In this document: in pieces, positions 40,170-46,852 of the stretch
How positions within the stretch are numbered: the stretch's first letter is position 1
How the letters are laid out: every line of letters begins with the position of its first letter
Origin: Caulobacter radicis
Lineage (GTDB): Bacteria; Pseudomonadota; Alphaproteobacteria; Caulobacterales; Caulobacteraceae
Length of the DNA stretch: 64,000 bases
Direction of reading: 5' to 3'
NCBI RefSeq assembly: GCF_003094615.1
Contig: NZ_QDKO01000030.1
Location: forward strand, 92,541-156,540
Translations under genes and position numbers: made by a program
The notes under the pieces: model-generated
Told to the model about the DNA's origin: nothing
The model's input: the letters and a program-made list of their open reading frames with translations, nothing else
Databases searched by the model: none

Positions 40170-41624
40170 ATGTCGGACGGTCTTACTCGGCGCGAGGTCG
40201 CAGGCGTGGTCCTGGCCGGCGCGGGGGCCTGGGCCTGGGCGTCGGCGGAAGGCGCGAGCGCGGCCGCCGATCCCCTGGTGCTCGACGACGCCAGCGGCCT
40301 GAACGCCACGCGGGTCGCGCGTCTCGTGCAGGCCAGGCCCGACGCGGCGCTGGTCGAGGCGCTGCGGCGCGAGCTGAAGGACGCCGCGGCCGCCGGTCGC
40401 CCGGTCTGCGTCGGCGGCGCGCGCCACTCGATGGGCGGGCAGAGCCTGGCGGGGGGCGGAACCGCCGTCACCTTCGATACGGGCGGCTGCGCGCCCGACG
40501 CGGCGAGCCTGACCTATCGCGCCCATGCCGGGGCCCGCTGGCGCGACGTGATCGCCGTGCTCGACCCGCTGGGTTTCGCGCCCAAGGTCACCCAGTCCAA
40601 CAGCGACTTCACCCTGGGCGGGACGTTCAGCGTCAACGCCCACGGCTGGGCCGCGCCCCTGGGGCCGATGGGCTCGACGGTGCGGGCCGCCACCATCCTG
40701 CTGGCCGACGGCCGGGTGGTGCGGTGTTCGAGAGAGGTCGAGCCCGAGCTCTTCGCCCTGGCCATGGGCGGCTACGGCCTGGTGGGGGTGATCCTGGACC
40801 TTGAGGTCGAGATGGCGCGCAACACGAGCCTGGCGCCGCGCTACGAGGAGATGCCGGCGCGGGACTTCGGGCCGCGCTTCGCCGGGGCGGTGAAGGCGCC
40901 GGGCGTGGTCATGGCCTATGGCCGGCTGTCGGTGGCCCGGCGCGACTTTCTGGAGAAGGCGCTGATGGCGGTCTACCGGCCGGTGGACACCGCGCCCAGG
41001 CCGCTGGCCGGCGGCTCGGAGGCCATGGCCGGCGTGGCCCGTCAGGTCTATCGCGCCCAGATCGGCTCTGACGCCTGGAAGGAGACGCGCTGGTGGGCCG
41101 AGACCGAGCTCAAGCCGCGCCTGGAGCCCAAGGTCGTCACCCGCAACGCCCTGATCGCCCTGCCGGTCAGCGCCCTGGCCGGCCACGACCGCCGCCGCAC
41201 CGACATCCTGCACGAATACTTCCTGCCGCCCGACGGGCTGGCCGGCTTCCTCGAGGACTGCCGGCGGATCATCCCGAAGTCGGGGCTGGAACTGCTGAAC
41301 ATCACCCTGCGCTATGTCGCGCCGGACCCGACCAGCGTGCTGGCCTTCGCGCCGGGCGAGCGGGTGGCGGGGGTGATGTCGTTCTCTCAGCCGAAGACCG
41401 ACGCGGCCGAGGCGGCGATGCGGGCGATGACTCAGGGCCTGGTCGACAGCGCCCTGGCGCACGGCGGGTCGTTCTACTTGCCCTATCGGCTGCACGCGCG
41501 GCCCGACCAGGCGGCGCGGGCCTATCCGAACCTTGCGCGGTTCGCGGAGGCCAAGCGGCGGCTCGATCCGGGCGGCCTGTTCCGCAACGCCTTGTGGGAT
41601 CGGTATTTCGTGACGGCGGCGTGA
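40170..41624 (+). CDS. FAD-dependent oxidase (VAO/PCMH family), Tat-type signal
   Basis: 484 residues. The N-terminus L-T-R-R-E-V-A-G-V-V-L-A-G-A-G resembles a twin-arginine signal. FAD-binding PCMH domain: R-P-V-C-V-G-G-A-R-H-S-M-G-G-Q-S-L, F-T-L-G-G-T-F-S-V-N-A-H-G-W, and G-Y-G-L-V-G-V-I-L-D. The end D-P-G-G-L-F-R-N-A-L-W is as in sugar-lactone and alditol oxidases. Probably a periplasmic oxidase; the substrate is unknown. The missing Cys in the loop after G-G-x-R-H suggests single covalent FAD or none. Confidence 0.85.
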   Translation: MSDGLTRREVAGVVLAGAGAWAWASAEGASAAADPLVLDDASGLNATRVARLVQARPDAALVEALRRELKDAAAAGRPVCVGGARHSMGGQSLAGGGTAVTFDTGGCAPDAASLTYRAHAGARWRDVIAVLDPLGFAPKVTQSNSDFTLGGTFSVNAHGWAAPLGPMGSTVRAATILLADGRVVRCSREVEPELFALAMGGYGLVGVILDLEVEMARNTSLAPRYEEMPARDFGPRFAGAVKAPGVVMAYGRLSVARRDFLEKALMAVYRPVDTAPRPLAGGSEAMAGVARQVYRAQIGSDAWKETRWWAETELKPRLEPKVVTRNALIALPVSALAGHDRRRTDILHEYFLPPDGLAGFLEDCRRIIPKSGLELLNITLRYVAPDPTSVLAFAPGERVAGVMSFSQPKTDAAEAAMRAMTQGLVDSALAHGGSFYLPYRLHARPDQAARAYPNLARFAEAKRRLDPGGLFRNALWDRYFVTAA

Positions 41625-41712
41625 AAACGCGATTTCGCCTTGCCGGCTAAGCTTTGGGTTGACGCCCTGTCGACGGCGCCGAGACTGGCGGCCGGTCGCA
41701 TGGAGATCGAGA

Positions 41713-42051
41713 TTGAAGGTGGGGCTGAAGCTTACCGGCGCGTGCCCGGCCTGCGGGGCGGGCGGACAGGGCTGCGGCCCGTGGCAGGGCCTGAAGCGGC
41801 GGGTGGTCATGCGGTGCACGAAGTGCGCCAAGGCCATCGAGTCCGAGCTGTCGCTGGCGGCCTACCTGTTCGTCTGCCTGCTCAGCACGACCTGGGGGGT
41901 GCTGCTCTTCGGCGTTTCGGTGGTGGCGCTGTTGACCGGTGCGTGGCTGCTGGCCGGCGGGGCGGCGCTGCTGCTGTGGGCGACGGTGCTCCTGCCCGCC
42001 CAGCTGCTGCACGGCGGCCGGCTGAAGATCTACAACCCGTACGCCTGGTAG
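41713..42051 (+). CDS. zinc-ribbon membrane protein, 112 aa (hypothetical)
   Basis: Starting at TTG 41713 after a GGAG site, the product has C-P-A-C and C-T-K-C pairs about 30 residues apart, typical of a zinc ribbon, then two helices (about 48-75 and 78-98). It ends R-L-K-I-Y-N-P-Y-A-W. The layout recalls short DUF983-like proteins but the match is weak. Ends 48 bp from the rph stop, converging, with a hairpin between. Confidence 0.6.
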   Translation: MKVGLKLTGACPACGAGGQGCGPWQGLKRRVVMRCTKCAKAIESELSLAAYLFVCLLSTTWGVLLFGVSVVALLTGAWLLAGGAALLLWATVLLPAQLLHGGRLKIYNPYAW

Positions 42052-42058
42052 TCGTCGG

Positions 42059-42087
42059 CTCGTCCCGGCGGCCTGCGCCGGGACGAG
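42059..42087. terminator. bidirectional hairpin between convergent genes
   Basis: An 11-bp stem, CTCGTCCCGGC with GCCGGGACGAG, and a seven-base loop GGCCTGC. No clear T run on either side. Position between the two convergent stop codons supports a terminator role. Confidence 0.6.
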
Positions 42088-42099
42088 GACCAGGGTGTC

Positions 42100-42819
42100 T
42101 TACTTCGCGCCGATCGCGGCGCGCTGGAACGCGAACAGCTCGCCGATGCCCTTTTCGGCCAGGCCGAACAGGGTGTCGAACTCGCCGCGGGTGAAGCCGC
42201 GCTTCTCGCCGGTGGCCTGGATCTCGACGATGTCGCCGCCGCCGGTCAGCACGAAGTTGCCGTCGGCCTCGGCGTTAGAGTCTTCCTCGTAATCGAGGTC
42301 GAGGACCGGGGTGTCCTTGAACACGCCGCAGGAGACGGCGGCCACCTGGCCCAGGATCGGGTCGGCCTTCAGCACGCCCTCTTCCAGCAGGTAGTTGGTG
42401 GCCAGGCGCAGGGCGACCCAGGCGCCGGTGATGGCGGCCGTGCGGGTGCCGCCGTCGGCCTGGATGACGTCGCAGTCGAGGCTGATCTGGCGCTCGCCCA
42501 GGGCCTTGAGGTCGACGACGGCGCGCAAGCTACGGCCGATCAGGCGCTGGATCTCCTGGGTGCGGCCCGTCTGCTTGCCGGTGGCGGCCTCGCGGCGGCC
42601 GCGCGTATGCGTGGCGCGGGGCAGCATGCCGTACTCGGCGGTCACCCAGCCGGCGCCCTTGTTGCGCATCCAGCCCGGAACGTTCTCCTCGACCGTGGCG
42701 GTGACCAGCACCTTGGTGTGGCCGAAACCGATCAGGCACGAGCCTTCGGCGTAGCGGTTGACGCCGGTCTCCAGGGTGACGGCGCGAAGCTGGTCGGGGG
42801 CGCGTTCGGACGGACGCAT
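42100..42819 (-). CDS. rph: ribonuclease PH
   Basis: 239 residues, family length. M-R-P-S-E-R-A-P-D-Q-L-R, G-F-G-H-T-K-V-L-V-T-A-T-V, G-W-V-T-A-E-Y-G-M-L-P-R-A-T, R-Q-I-S-L-D-C-D-V-I-Q-A-D-G-G-T-R-T-A-A-I-T-G. It trims tRNA 3' ends using phosphate. ATG at 42819, divergent from hrcA with 138 bp between starts. Confidence 0.95.
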   Translation of the reverse strand: MRPSERAPDQLRAVTLETGVNRYAEGSCLIGFGHTKVLVTATVEENVPGWMRNKGAGWVTAEYGMLPRATHTRGRREAATGKQTGRTQEIQRLIGRSLRAVVDLKALGERQISLDCDVIQADGGTRTAAITGAWVALRLATNYLLEEGVLKADPILGQVAAVSCGVFKDTPVLDLDYEEDSNAEADGNFVLTGGGDIVEIQATGEKRGFTRGEFDTLFGLAEKGIGELFAFQRAAIGAK

Positions 42820-42957
42820 GGGCAAACTCCGGTCTTTAAGGCTCCAGGGGAGCCGAAGGGTCTGGTCGTATCTGAAGGCGCCGCTTATCCTCCCCCGAAC
42901 GGGAACCTCCAAGTCCCCGCTCGATTTTTTCGACATCCGTTCCTATCTCGAAGGGCC

Positions 42958-44034
42958 ATGACGCAGCTTTTTCCGGGACCGATCGCTCGGACGCCCGGCC
43001 TGACCGAGCTGGACGCCCGCGCCCGCGACATCTTCCGCCGGGTGGTCGAAGGCTATCTGGAGACCGGCGAGCCGGTCGGATCGCGCACCCTGTCCAGGGG
43101 CGGCGTGCAGCTGTCGCCGGCTTCGATCCGCAACACCATGCAGGACCTGGCGCAACTGGGTTTGCTGGACGCGCCCCACACCAGCGCCGGCCGGATGCCG
43201 ACGCATGCGGGCCTGCGGATGTTCGTCGACGGCTTTCTCGAGGTCGGCGACGTCGGCGAGGACGAGCGGCGCGAGATCGAAAGCCGCCTCTACGCCAAGG
43301 GCCGCACCTTCGAAGAGGCGCTGAACGAGGCCTCGGCCATCCTGTCGGGCCTGGCCGGCGGGGCCGGCATCGTCGTCACTCCGGTCCGCGAGGGCGGGGT
43401 CAAGCACGTGGAGTTCGTGGCCCTGGGCGGCGGCCAGACCCTGGCGGTGATGGTCTTCGAGGACGGCACGGTCGAGAACCGGCTGATGCGCGGCGGGGCG
43501 GGACTGACGCCCTCGGCCTTCCAGGAGGCGTCGAACTTCCTCAACGCCCGCCTGCGCGGCCGCACCCTGACCGAGGCCAAGGACGAGATCCGCGCCGAGC
43601 TGGAGACCGCCCGCCGCCAGCTGGACGAGACCGCAGCCCGCCTCGTCGAGGACGGCCTGGCCGCCTGGGGCGGCGGGGAGGGGAGCGAGCGGGCCCTGAT
43701 CGTGCGCGGCCGCGCCAACCTGCTGGGCGACGCCGCCGCCCGCGAGGATCTGGAGCGCGTGCGCCAGCTGTTCGACGACCTGGAGCAGAAGGGCCAGTTG
43801 ATCGGCCTCCTGGACGACGTGCGCGACGCCGAGGGCGTGCGCATCTTCATCGGGGCCGAGACGCGACTCTTTTCGCTTTCGGGTTCCTCCGTGATCGCGG
43901 CGCCCTATATGACGGGGCGACAGAAGGTGCTGGGCGCGATCGGCGTGATCGGCCCCACGCGTTTGAACTATGCCCGGGTGATCCCGCTGGTGGACTATAC
44001 CGCCCGCGTGCTCGGCCGGATGATCGATGGATGA
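42958..44034 (+). CDS. hrcA: heat-inducible transcription repressor HrcA
   Basis: 358 residues, normal HrcA length. L-D-A-R-A-R-D-I-F-R-R-V-V-E-G-Y-L-E-T-G-E-P-V-G-S-R-T-L-S (winged helix), S-P-A-S-I-R-N-T-M-Q-D-L-A-Q-L-G-L-L, P-H-T-S-A-G-R-M-P-T and, near the end, V-G-V-I-G-P-T-R-L-N-Y-A-R-V-I-P-L-V. Represses groESL through CIRCE elements. No CIRCE (TTAGCACTC-n9-GAGTGCTAA) is visible upstream of hrcA itself. Forms an operon with grpE by 8-bp overlap. Confidence 0.95.
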   Translation: MTQLFPGPIARTPGLTELDARARDIFRRVVEGYLETGEPVGSRTLSRGGVQLSPASIRNTMQDLAQLGLLDAPHTSAGRMPTHAGLRMFVDGFLEVGDVGEDERREIESRLYAKGRTFEEALNEASAILSGLAGGAGIVVTPVREGGVKHVEFVALGGGQTLAVMVFEDGTVENRLMRGGAGLTPSAFQEASNFLNARLRGRTLTEAKDEIRAELETARRQLDETAARLVEDGLAAWGGGEGSERALIVRGRANLLGDAAAREDLERVRQLFDDLEQKGQLIGLLDDVRDAEGVRIFIGAETRLFSLSGSSVIAAPYMTGRQKVLGAIGVIGPTRLNYARVIPLVDYTARVLGRMIDG

Positions 44035-44665
44035 GGACTGTTTGGAAATGACCGACGAGCAAACGCCGGCCGAAGACGTCGCTTTCGAAGCCGAGGACCT
44101 GGCGCAGGAAATCGAGGCCCTGAAGGCCGAGATCGCGGCGATGAAGGACCAGGCCCTGCGCTATGCGGCCGAGGCCGAGAACGTCAAGCGCCGCGCCGAG
44201 CGCGAGATGAACGACGCCCGCGCCTACGCCATCCAGAAGTTCGCCCGCGACCTCCTGGGCGCGGCCGACAACCTGTCGCGCGCCACCGCGGCCAGCCCGC
44301 GCGATTCGCAGGACGCGGCGGTGAAGAACTACATCGTCGGCGTCGAGATGACCGAGAAGGAGCTTCAGGCGGCCTTCGAGCGCAACGGCCTCAAGAAGGT
44401 CGACCCGACCAAGGGCGAGAAGTTCGATCCCCACCTGCACCAGGCGGTGATGGAGCAGCCCTCGGACGAGGTCGCCGCCGGCGGCGTCGTCGCGGTGCTT
44501 CAGGTCGGCTACGAGCTCTTGGGTCGCCTCGTGCGCCCGGCCATGGTCGCCGTCGCCGCCAAGGGCTCCACCGGCCCGGCCCCGGCCGAACCGGCGGCCG
44601 CCGCGGCCAACCCTTATGCGGCTTCCGGCGAGGAGTCGGGCGGATCGTTCGATACGAAGGCTTGA
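44027..44665 (+). CDS. grpE: nucleotide exchange factor GrpE
   Basis: 212 residues. N-terminal acidic coiled coil, then E-A-E-N-V-K-R-R-A-E-R-E, A-R-D-L-L-G-A-A-D-N-L-S-R-A, V-G-V-E-M-T-E-K-E-L-Q, and F-D-P-H-L-H-Q-A-V-M-E. It exchanges ADP for ATP on DnaK. The start at 44027 overlaps hrcA. ATG 44048 (M-T-D-E-Q) is an alternative. A rho-independent terminator follows immediately. Confidence 0.94.
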   Translation: MDEDCLEMTDEQTPAEDVAFEAEDLAQEIEALKAEIAAMKDQALRYAAEAENVKRRAEREMNDARAYAIQKFARDLLGAADNLSRATAASPRDSQDAAVKNYIVGVEMTEKELQAAFERNGLKKVDPTKGEKFDPHLHQAVMEQPSDEVAAGGVVAVLQVGYELLGRLVRPAMVAVAAKGSTGPAPAEPAAAAANPYAASGEESGGSFDTKA

Positions 44666-44670
44666 TGAAG

Positions 44671-44704
44671 AGGCCCTCTCCGAAAGGAGGGGGCTTTTTC
44701 TTTT
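44671..44704 (+). terminator. intrinsic terminator of hrcA-grpE
   Basis: Stem GCCCTCTCC with GGAGGGGGC (one mismatch), loop GAAA, then a run of T interrupted by one C. Starts 5 bp after the stop. Confidence 0.85.
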
Positions 44705-44741
44705 GGGGGCTTTGGGTGGGCCGCAGGCATCGGCCCCCTAT

Positions 44742-44841
44742 CCGTAAAATCCCCGCGAAAGCGGGGACCCAGGTGTTTTATCGTCGAGCGCCGTGGGTTG
44801 CAGAAAAAGCCTGGGCCCCCGCTTTCGCGGGGATTTTACGG
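44742..44841 (+). repeat. 100-bp palindromic element, copy A
   Basis: Begins CCGTAAAATCCCCGCGAAAG and ends with its inverted copy. Each arm has an internal CCCCGC-GAAA-GCGGGG hairpin. The asymmetric centre (GTTTTATCGTCGAGCGCC then CAGAAAAAGC) gives the element an orientation. Copy B at 46417-46516 is the reverse complement with a few differences. MITE- or RPE-like. The arms translate in one frame as K-I-P-A-K-A-G-T-Q. Confidence 0.9.
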
Positions 44842-44855
44842 TTTAGGGGCAGCCC

Positions 44856-45050
44856 CTAAGCCGCCGCCTTCTCTTTCCCCACCTTGCTCCACACCCGCTC
44901 ATGCAGGTTGAACGCGACAGTCTGCACCATCGGTTCGACGATCCCCACCGCCAGGGCCACACGCCAGTCGCGGGTCAGGGCGTAGGCGACGGCGATGGCC
45001 ACCGTCAGGTGCATGGTGGCGTAGGTGGCGGTCTTGAGGGCGAGGCGCAT
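44856..45050 (-). CDS. DUF2061 membrane protein, 64 aa
   Basis: Two helices around A-L-K-T-A-T-Y-A-T-M-H-L-T-V-A-I-A-V-A-Y and V-A-L-A-V-G-I-V-E-P-M-V-Q-T-V-A-F-N-L-H-E-R-V-W, which is the DUF2061 pattern. Function unknown. A 13-bp palindrome sits 20 bp before the start codon. The 3' end adjoins palindromic element A. Confidence 0.82.
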   Translation of the reverse strand: MRLALKTATYATMHLTVAIAVAYALTRDWRVALAVGIVEPMVQTVAFNLHERVWSKVGKEKAAA

Positions 45051-45069
45051 GGCGCGATCTCTTGTTGCG

Positions 45070-45082
45070 ATTGATTATCAAT
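45070..45082. promoter_or_regulatory. 13-bp palindrome ATTGATTATCAAT (candidate Fur-type operator)
   Basis: A perfect ATTGAT-T-ATCAAT palindrome in an AT-rich stretch 20-32 bp upstream of the DUF2061 gene. The surrounding TATTGATAATCAATC partially resembles a Fur box, but the match is incomplete. Likely a regulator site for the leftward gene; dnaN lies 190 bp away on the other side. Confidence 0.45.
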
Positions 45083-45271
45083 ATAAGAAATTGACTTGAC
45101 CTCGCAAGGGCCCAGAACGGGATTCGCCCACCGCCGGATGCGCCAAAAGGCCGCGCTGGGCTCTTCCCCCGCCGCGCGTTTGCGCTAATGTCCGTGGTCC
45201 ATTGACGATGGGGCCGTCGCGAGGGGGATTCTCTTGATCGATCAGGCCCTGCGTCCAGCTTGGACCGAGAA

Positions 45272-46390
45272 ATGAAGCTTACCATCGAGCGGGCGGCGCT
45301 GCTGAAGGCGCTGGGTCACGTGCAGAGCGTCGTCGAACGCCGCAACACCATCCCGATCCTGTCCAACATCCTGCTGTCGGCGGATCGCGACACGCTTTCG
45401 TTCTCGGCCACCGATCTCGACATGGAGATCATCGACGAGGGCCTGGCCCAGATCGACGTGCCCGGCCAGATCACGGCCCCGGCCCACACCCTTTACGAGA
45501 TCGTCCGCAAGCTGCCGGACGGCTCGGACGTGTCCCTGAACTTCTCGGGCGACGACCCGCGCCTGGTCATCCAGACCGGCCGCTCGCGCTTCAACCTGCC
45601 GGTGCTGCCGGCCGGCGACTTCCCGGTGATGAGCAACGAGGGCCTCTCGAGCCGCATCGCCGTCGACGTCAACGAGCTGATGCGCCTGATCGACAAGACG
45701 CGCTTCGCCATCTCGACCGAAGAGACCCGCTACTACCTGAACGGCCTGTATCTCCACACGGTCAACGAGGGCGGCGAGACCAAGCTGCGCGCCGTGGCCA
45801 CCGACGGCCACCGCCTGGCCCTGGCCGAGATGCCGGCGCCGGAAGGCTCGGCCGGCCTGCCGGGCGTGATCGTGCCGCGCAAGACCATCGCCGAGGCCCG
45901 CCGCCTGCTGGAAGACGCCGGCGAGTCGATCGACCTGCAGGTCTCGCCCCAGAAGGTCCGCTTCGAGTTCGGCCGCGCCGCCCTGACCTCCAAGGTCATC
46001 GACGGCTCGTTCCCCGACTACATGCGCGTGATCCCCAAGGACAACGCCAAGATCCTGACGCTGGACAACGATCTCTTCGCCAAGGCCGTCGACCGCGTGG
46101 CCACCATCTCGGCCGAGAAGAGCCGCTCGGTGAAGCTGGCCATCGAGCCGGGCCGCATCACCCTGACCGTCCGCAACATGGAAGCCGGCCAGGCCGTGGA
46201 AGAGGTCGAGGTCGACTACGACGGCGAGCCCTTCGAAATCGGCTTCAACGCCCGCTACCTGCTCGACGTCTGCGGCCAGATCGGCGGCCCGCAGGCCGAG
46301 TTCCGCTTCGCCGACCCGGCCTCGCCCACCCTGGTGGTCGACCCGACCGACCCGGGCGTGAAGTACGTGCTGATGCCGCTGCGGGTCTGA
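45272..46390 (+). CDS. dnaN: DNA polymerase III beta subunit (sliding clamp)
   Basis: 372 residues. M-K-L-T-I-E-R-A-A-L-L-K-A-L start, E-R-R-N-T-I-P-I-L-S-N-I-L-L, L-P-V-L-P-A-G-D-F-P, F-A-I-S-T-E-E-T-R-Y-Y-L-N-G, A-T-D-G-H-R-L-A and the C-terminal V-L-M-P-L-R-V. It forms the ring that tethers replicative polymerase to DNA. In the Caulobacter-type order, recF and gyrB follow after several unrelated genes. Flanked by two inverted copies of a 100-bp palindromic element. Confidence 0.97.
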   Translation: MKLTIERAALLKALGHVQSVVERRNTIPILSNILLSADRDTLSFSATDLDMEIIDEGLAQIDVPGQITAPAHTLYEIVRKLPDGSDVSLNFSGDDPRLVIQTGRSRFNLPVLPAGDFPVMSNEGLSSRIAVDVNELMRLIDKTRFAISTEETRYYLNGLYLHTVNEGGETKLRAVATDGHRLALAEMPAPEGSAGLPGVIVPRKTIAEARRLLEDAGESIDLQVSPQKVRFEFGRAALTSKVIDGSFPDYMRVIPKDNAKILTLDNDLFAKAVDRVATISAEKSRSVKLAIEPGRITLTVRNMEAGQAVEEVEVDYDGEPFEIGFNARYLLDVCGQIGGPQAEFRFADPASPTLVVDPTDPGVKYVLMPLRV

Positions 46391-46416
46391 CCGAGAATTC
46401 TGGATTCGATTTTTCA

Positions 46417-46516
46417 CCGTAAAATCCCCGCGAAAGCGGGGACCCAGGCTTTTTCTGAAACCCTCGGCGCTCGACGATAAAACACCTGGGTCCCCGCTTT
46501 CGCGGGGATTTTACGG
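46417..46516 (-). repeat. 100-bp palindromic element, copy B
   Basis: Same 100-bp length and arms as copy A (44742-44841) but inverted: its centre reads CTTTTTCTGA...GCTCGACGATAAAAC. The GIY-YIG gene starts 29 bp after its right end. The arms differ from A by only a few bases, so the two copies diverged recently. Confidence 0.9.
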
Positions 46517-46545
46517 AAGTGGGGAGCGTTCGAGGGGGACAGTTC

Positions 46546-46833
46546 GTGGCGTTCTACGTCTACATCGTCGCCAGTCGCCGCAACGGCACGCTCTACATTG
46601 GCCATACTGACGATCTGGCTCGCCGCATCTGGGAGCATCAGGAGAAAGTCCGGCCGGGCTTCACCCGAAAATACGACGTCGGAATGCTCGTCTGGTACGA
46701 GGTCCACGACACCCGCGAGTCCGCTCTGATCCGCGAGCGCCAGATGAAGAAATGGCGCCGGCTGTGGAAGCTGGAACTCATCGAACGCACCAACCCGGGC
46801 TGGCGCGATCTGGCCCAGGATCTGAACTGCTAG
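46546..46833 (+). CDS. single-domain GIY-YIG nuclease (UPF0213/URI-type)
   Basis: 95 residues. Y-V-Y-I-V-A-S-R-R-N-G-T-L-Y-I-G-H-T-D-D-L-A-R-R-I-W-E-H (the GIY-YIG pair as Y-V-Y...Y-I-G and the catalytic Arg), K-V-R-P-G-F-T-R-K-Y, L-V-W-Y-E and A-L-I-R-E-R-Q-M-K-K-W-R-R. The Glu near Y-E-V-H-D and the R-E-R-Q segment are typical of the small family related to homing and repair nucleases. The GTG at 46546 follows GAGGGGG; an upstream GTG at 46519 is less likely. Function of single-domain members is not settled. Confidence 0.85.
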   Translation: MAFYVYIVASRRNGTLYIGHTDDLARRIWEHQEKVRPGFTRKYDVGMLVWYEVHDTRESALIRERQMKKWRRLWKLELIERTNPGWRDLAQDLNC

Positions 46834-46852
46834 ATCGACCGGAGACGCCCTC

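Noticed and set aside
42820..42957. CIRCE element or sigma-32 promoter upstream of hrcA
   Set aside because: No TTAGCACTC-n9-GAGTGCTAA and no good CTTGAA/CCCCAT pair could be found.
46414..46707. Leftward frame of 97 codons across the palindromic element B
   Set aside because: Its C-terminal part is a translation of the palindrome (K-I-P-A-K-A-G-T-Q) and the rest is antisense to the GIY-YIG gene.
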